Translations under genes and position numbers: made by a program
The notes under the pieces: generated by a model
Databases searched by the model: none
Seen by the model: only the letters and a program-made list of their open reading frames with translations
What the model was told of the DNA's origin: nothing
NCBI RefSeq assembly: GCF_000235365.1
Contig: NC_016451.1
Coordinates: 248,001-312,000 of the forward strand
Reading direction: 5' to 3'
DNA from: Eremothecium cymbalariae DBVPG#7215
Taxonomy: Eukaryota; Ascomycota; Saccharomycetes; Saccharomycetales; Saccharomycetaceae
Length of the DNA: 64,000 nt
Shown: positions 60,085 through 64,000 of the stretch, piece after piece
Numbering within the stretch: position 1 is the first letter of the stretch
Layout: every line of letters starts with the position of its first letter

Positions 60085-63000
60085 CTACATGAGAGTAGCT
60101 CGAGCACCAATATCGTGCGGGGCTTCTCCACTTGGCATGTCTCCGTTACGGTCGTTGACGAACTTTCTGTAGATGGTGTTCAGTTTGAGGTATTCGGTCG
60201 AGGAGATGCTGGGTTTGGTTTCTGCACATGCGGCAAGCATATCGGCGCAGGAGACTGTCAAGCCAGTTTCGGATGTGCTCGGGCCTGGAAAGGCATTGTC
60301 GGGCACAGGAGTAGACTCGCTGGTAGTAGCAGTATTCGGACAGAGGATGTCCTGGGCTCTTGAAATGGCGGGGTCTGTAGGGGTGTTAGGGTGTGGAAGC
60401 GTGCTTACAGGTGACGATGGGGATTTCATTGCGTTGATCATTACATAGTCAATAGGAGATTGTAGCAGCGGCACGGTATCTGCGTGGGTGGTGGGCACGG
60501 AGGTTGTTTGAAGGTTTCTGTGGACAGCTTTGAGATATGCGTTGTAACACATACTCTGCAAGTCAGCTCCTGAAAAACCTGTAGTTTTGGCAGCTAGTTC
60601 TTTTAGGTCTATATCAGAGTCTAGTTTCATACTTCCAGTAGCGACGACAGCTTTTAGGATTTCAGCACGCTCATCTGTTGTAGGCATGCCACATAAAACG
60701 CTCTTATCCAGTCTGCCTGGTCTTAATAATGCAGAATCAATTAGATCGGGTCTGCTTGTGGCAGCAAGAACATAAACACCGTCTAGACCTTCCGCACCAT
60801 CCATTTGAGTTAACATTTGATTGACAACTCTGTCGGTGACCCCGGTTGAATCATGACCTCTTTTTGGAGCAATAGAATCGAATTCGTCAAAGAATAAGAC
60901 ACATGGTTTCGCTGCCTGTGCTTTTTCGAAGAGTTCTCTCACACTTTGTTCACTAGCGCCTATATACTTGTTTAGAATCTCGGGTCCTTTGACAGTGATA
61001 AAGTTCAGTCCACATTGCTGTGCAACAGCGCTTGCAAGCATTGTTTTGCCGCATCCTGGGAATCCATAAAGCAGAATTCCTGAACGTAACCTTAGGGGGC
61101 ATTGAGAGAAGATGGGGGCATATTTCGTAGGCCACTCTAATGTTTCTAATAGTAAGTTTTTTGCGTCGGAAAGTGCTCCAATATCGCTCCATTTAACGCC
61201 CGTACTTTTTTGGAGTTTGATGCCTCTCAATGATGAGGAAGTATATCCTTTAAGGGCTGATTCAAAGGTATCCCTGTCTACTTCGAGACCGCTAGGTTGA
61301 AAGCTCCCTTTGCATAAAGTCTCGTGGAATATTTTGTCTACCAATGTCTCCAGATCTGCTGCGGAGTACCCTTCCGTTTCTAATGCAATATCTCCTGAAT
61401 TTAATGGCTCTGCATATTTTAGACTTTTCAAAGAAAACAAGTGTTCCAACAACATTTCTCTCTCGATTCGGCTGGGAGCTTTGAGTACCCAGTTCCTTCC
61501 GATGAAATGTCTCGAGGAAAATAAAGGGTTCAAACTGTCAGAACGTTCTGCGCTCATGATGACATGGATGTCTCCTCTTTTTTGGGTAATTTTGATCATT
61601 TCAGTCATCAAGATGTGAGCTAATTTTGCAGATGCCTGGTTCATTGTATTTCCACTACCTGGTCCACCAGCTTCTTCATTAGACTTGAGACTTGGGAACA
61701 AAAAATCGGCGTTATCCAAAATGACTACAGATGGGGCTTTCCAATATGCTGTAGCCAATAGATGCTGGATCTTTTGCTTCATTTTTGCAACGTTATTAGT
61801 GTCTAATAGGGAATTACAATCTACAAGATTTGTATGGTAACCGTGTTCACATTGCAATCTGTAAGCGATGTTCGCTAACAGTAATGACTTACCTATGCCG
61901 GTGGATCCATACAAATAGTGGCATGGTGGGCTAACCGGTGAACATACAGAGTTCACCATATCATCCAGCATCTTTTCCAAGGCCACAAGTTTTCCAGGTT
62001 CTTCAAGTTGCGCACTTAATTCGAATATGGGAACTTCAACCTCGTGCTTTGATAGTTTCCAATCCAGATCCTTTTGTGTGTTGGCTCTAAACAAATCGAT
62101 CTTATTTCCTTGCTTGGTTTTCAACTCAATTAAAAGCATTTCCCGAGGGAAAAATAGCCTGTTAGTTATCACAGCACCTTGCAATTTCTTAGCCAGGGCT
62201 TCTGCATTCTGCAAAATTACAGTATTGGTGGTATCAACACCACTGATGACTACTTTTTTACCCTTTTGCTCCTGTGACACCTTATGCATCACAACTGAGA
62301 TGTCATCTCTGGTCGTCTCTTGCAAGAACTCAATCTTAATTTTCTCACCATTGCTTCTTGTTCCGTTTATACAATTCCAAACTTGGAGTGACATACGAAT
62401 ATGACCCACTTCCAAGGATTCAACAGCTTTAACATCAACAGCAATTCGTTTTGCGGGATGAGTAATACCTTCCTCCTTTGTAGCTGCTGGCACCATCTGC
62501 AGATCCAAAGGATTCTGCAAAATGCTTATATATGCGATTGTAGATTTAACATCCGATTTTGACAACTCAATCGTGAGCTTTTTACCTGCAGCAGGTTTAA
62601 ATGTAGTTCTTCTAATAATCGGTTTACACTCTTTCGTTTTTTCCGTTACAAGCAACGAGGTAGGCTTCTTTACAACCTTTGGAGCCTTGTTATTAACCCT
62701 AGGCGCAATAATCATCATAGTATTTGTTGAAATTCTTGCTGCAGTGAGGTTTTCAGGTACCACTTTTTTGACATTGAACCTGGCTACAATTCGATCCACG
62801 TAACAAACCAGCTTGCCTCCAGGGTTCACAATTCTTGTTTGAAATAACATCTCGTCTTGGAAAAACATAGCATTGCTTTCTATAATCTCCCAATCATCGC
62901 TTGTCTCGGGTTCCACGAATACCTCGGAAGCAACCAAAGAGTCATTGTAATGGTTTATTTGGATATCGATGATTTGACCAACCTTGAGCTGAAAGTCCTG

Positions 63001-63240
63001 TGCGAGAACTGGGTTAATCTCAATGACTGGCTCCCCGTTTATTGTTTGCCTTGACTCATGTCCATCCCAGCCAACATAACAAGAGCCAGGCTGGATTAAA
63101 ACTCCAAATTCATGGACCGGTATATTGGTAGACTCTAACACCGAAATTACACTTGTGGGCAATCGCACGAAATTACCCCTAATCTGATCTGATGTTACCA
63201 ACCTGAGATGGTTGAACAACAACGAATTGTCGCCCTTCAT
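60085..63240 (-). CDS. PEX1: Peroxisomal AAA ATPase Pex1
   Basis: A 1051-residue type II AAA ATPase; S. cerevisiae Pex1 (YKL197C) has 1043. With Pex6 it pulls ubiquitinated Pex5 out of the peroxisome membrane. The N-terminal double-psi-barrel-like domain covers about residues 1-180. The D1 Walker A is GSTGIGKS (445-452), with a degenerate module as usual. D2 has Walker A GFPGCGKT (726-733), Walker B VLFFDEFD and arginine-finger region SALLRPGRLDKS. The C-terminal ~120 residues are Ser/Thr/Pro-rich. It is divergent from APS2. Confidence 0.96.
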   Translation of the reverse strand: MKGDNSLLFNHLRLVTSDQIRGNFVRLPTSVISVLESTNIPVHEFGVLIQPGSCYVGWDGHESRQTINGEPVIEINPVLAQDFQLKVGQIIDIQINHYNDSLVASEVFVEPETSDDWEIIESNAMFFQDEMLFQTRIVNPGGKLVCYVDRIVARFNVKKVVPENLTAARISTNTMMIIAPRVNNKAPKVVKKPTSLLVTEKTKECKPIIRRTTFKPAAGKKLTIELSKSDVKSTIAYISILQNPLDLQMVPAATKEEGITHPAKRIAVDVKAVESLEVGHIRMSLQVWNCINGTRSNGEKIKIEFLQETTRDDISVVMHKVSQEQKGKKVVISGVDTTNTVILQNAEALAKKLQGAVITNRLFFPREMLLIELKTKQGNKIDLFRANTQKDLDWKLSKHEVEVPIFELSAQLEEPGKLVALEKMLDDMVNSVCSPVSPPCHYLYGSTGIGKSLLLANIAYRLQCEHGYHTNLVDCNSLLDTNNVAKMKQKIQHLLATAYWKAPSVVILDNADFLFPSLKSNEEAGGPGSGNTMNQASAKLAHILMTEMIKITQKRGDIHVIMSAERSDSLNPLFSSRHFIGRNWVLKAPSRIEREMLLEHLFSLKSLKYAEPLNSGDIALETEGYSAADLETLVDKIFHETLCKGSFQPSGLEVDRDTFESALKGYTSSSLRGIKLQKSTGVKWSDIGALSDAKNLLLETLEWPTKYAPIFSQCPLRLRSGILLYGFPGCGKTMLASAVAQQCGLNFITVKGPEILNKYIGASEQSVRELFEKAQAAKPCVLFFDEFDSIAPKRGHDSTGVTDRVVNQMLTQMDGAEGLDGVYVLAATSRPDLIDSALLRPGRLDKSVLCGMPTTDERAEILKAVVATGSMKLDSDIDLKELAAKTTGFSGADLQSMCYNAYLKAVHRNLQTTSVPTTHADTVPLLQSPIDYVMINAMKSPSSPVSTLPHPNTPTDPAISRAQDILCPNTATTSESTPVPDNAFPGPSTSETGLTVSCADMLAACAETKPSISSTEYLKLNTIYRKFVNDRNGDMPSGEAPHDIGARATLM

Positions 63241-63475
63241 TTCAAGAATCGATCTAATCGAATATTGATCCCTTCCAGCTGCACTGTCTTTTCTCGCAGT
63301 ATCTTTTATGTTCGCAACAAGAATAGTTAGAAGTGTTTGTTTGAGTGTGAATTTGACAAAAACCCATCATCATCATCATCATCTCAACCCGCTCCCACAC
63401 TCTCACGCCTCTCCTTGCCAAGAAATAAAAAAGACTGATATCTACGGGTTTCTTTTAGAGCATCCAAGCAATTCT
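63241..63475. promoter_or_regulatory. Divergent PEX1/APS2 promoter region
   Basis: 235 bp between the start codons. It contains a CAT-type trinucleotide run (63365-63381) and an ATG at 63308 in frame with APS2. Confidence 0.5.
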
Positions 63476-63916
63476 ATGGCTATACATTTCATTATATGCT
63501 TTAACAAGCAGGGTATACTGCGGCTGGGCAGGTGGTTTCAGTCCTCAGGGCACAGTTTGCAGGATAAGAATTCGCTTGCTCAAATTCTCAAGCTTATAAT
63601 GTCCCGAGACTCACGTACGCAAAGCAACATTATAGATTTCGATGACAGGACCAAACTGGTGTACAGGAGGTATGCTGGACTGTATTTTGTGATGGGTGTG
63701 AGTTTGGAGGAAGATGGCTTGCTATATCTTGCGCATATTCAGCTGTTCGTGGAGGTGCTTGACCTTTTCTTTGGAAATGTATGTGAATTAGACATCCTAT
63801 TCAATTTCTACAAGGCATACATGGTGATGGATGAGATGTTCATAGGTGGGGAGCTTCGAGAGACTTCAAAGGAGCTGCTGCTGGACAGACTGACTCAGTT
63901 GGAAAAACTACCTTAG
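63476..63916 (+). CDS. APS2: AP-2 clathrin adaptor sigma subunit
   Basis: A 146-residue small adaptin; S. cerevisiae Aps2 (YJR058C) has 147. It is the sigma2 subunit of the AP-2 complex, which selects cargo at endocytic sites. It begins MAIHFIICFNKQGILRLGRW, the clathrin adaptor small-chain signature, and contains KLVYRRYAGLYFVMGV and the FVEVLDLFFGNVCELDILFNFYKAY core. An ATG 56 codons upstream (63308) is in frame, but its extension is His-, Ser- and Pro-rich and absent from the family, so I chose 63476. Confidence 0.95.
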   Translation: MAIHFIICFNKQGILRLGRWFQSSGHSLQDKNSLAQILKLIMSRDSRTQSNIIDFDDRTKLVYRRYAGLYFVMGVSLEEDGLLYLAHIQLFVEVLDLFFGNVCELDILFNFYKAYMVMDEMFIGGELRETSKELLLDRLTQLEKLP

Positions 63917-64000
63917 GATGCAGTGCGAGCTGGGGAGCAGAATGATGTGTCGTTGTTATATAATGCGTGTATATAACAATTAGAAATAAAGAAAGTCGGT

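Overview
The window is nuclear DNA of a budding yeast of the family Saccharomycetaceae that never underwent, or branched before, the whole-genome duplication (WGD). Genes are compact and almost all intronless, and every product is a yeast housekeeping protein. Gene order interleaves blocks that are split between sister regions in Saccharomyces cerevisiae: RED1-GLN4-TMA7-YPT6-LCB4/5-HSP60 merges the YLR259-263 and YOR168-171 segments. From EMC3 to APS2 it alternates genes of the YKL207-YKL197 and YJR072-YJR058 segments, with one TOR, one MNN4/YJR061W and one PTK1/2 gene where S. cerevisiae has two. This double-conserved synteny points to a Lachancea-, Kluyveromyces-, Eremothecium-, Torulaspora- or Zygosaccharomyces-like genome; I cannot name the species.

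Layout. 1-2417: RED1-like meiotic axis gene on the minus strand, running off the left edge, with an apparent 74-nt intron that has an unusual 5' splice site. 2906-6723: GLN4, TMA7 and YPT6 on the plus strand. 6.9-11.5 kb: LCB4/5 sphingoid base kinase and an Atg22-like vacuolar permease on the minus strand. 12.8-14.5 kb: HSP60 with a heat-shock element upstream. 14.8-18.4 kb: a junction zone with an intron-bearing tRNA-Pro(UGG), a palindrome-rich LTR-like stretch and a GH125-family alpha-mannosidase gene. 18.6-44.3 kb: a dense block of EMC3, NPA3, ADD66, LIA1, HAM1, LOS1, EAP1, RFC2, YAE1, TOR, ARP3, CCT5 and RPA12. 44.3-46.8 kb: a gene-poor stretch with one orphan ORF and a very strong DNA hairpin. 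46.8-63.9 kb: MNN4-like, a HAK/KUP potassium transporter, CBF1, PTK1/2, PEX1 and APS2, with unusually long intergenic regions.

Functional threads. Growth and translation control: TOR kinase, the eIF4E-binding protein EAP1, GLN4, tRNA export (LOS1), eIF5A hydroxylation (LIA1), YAE1, TMA7, RPA12. Protein folding and assembly: HSP60, CCT5, ADD66, NPA3, EMC3. Membrane traffic: YPT6, APS2, ARP3, PEX1, Atg22-like. Mannan metabolism: MNN4-like and GH125. Potassium and plasma-membrane energisation: HAK1 and PTK1/2. CACGTG sites of the type bound by Cbf1 lie upstream of several genes, including CBF1 itself.

I found no clear new multi-gene system. The best leads are the RED1 intron with a GTTCGT donor, the 21-bp perfect hairpin near 45.7 kb, a cysteine-patterned 72-codon ORF between HAK1 and CBF1, and lineage-variable genes (GH125, HAK1, Atg22-like) placed inside otherwise conserved synteny. 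Start codons were set to ATG throughout; several of the longest open frames begin upstream with GTG or TTG and were trimmed.
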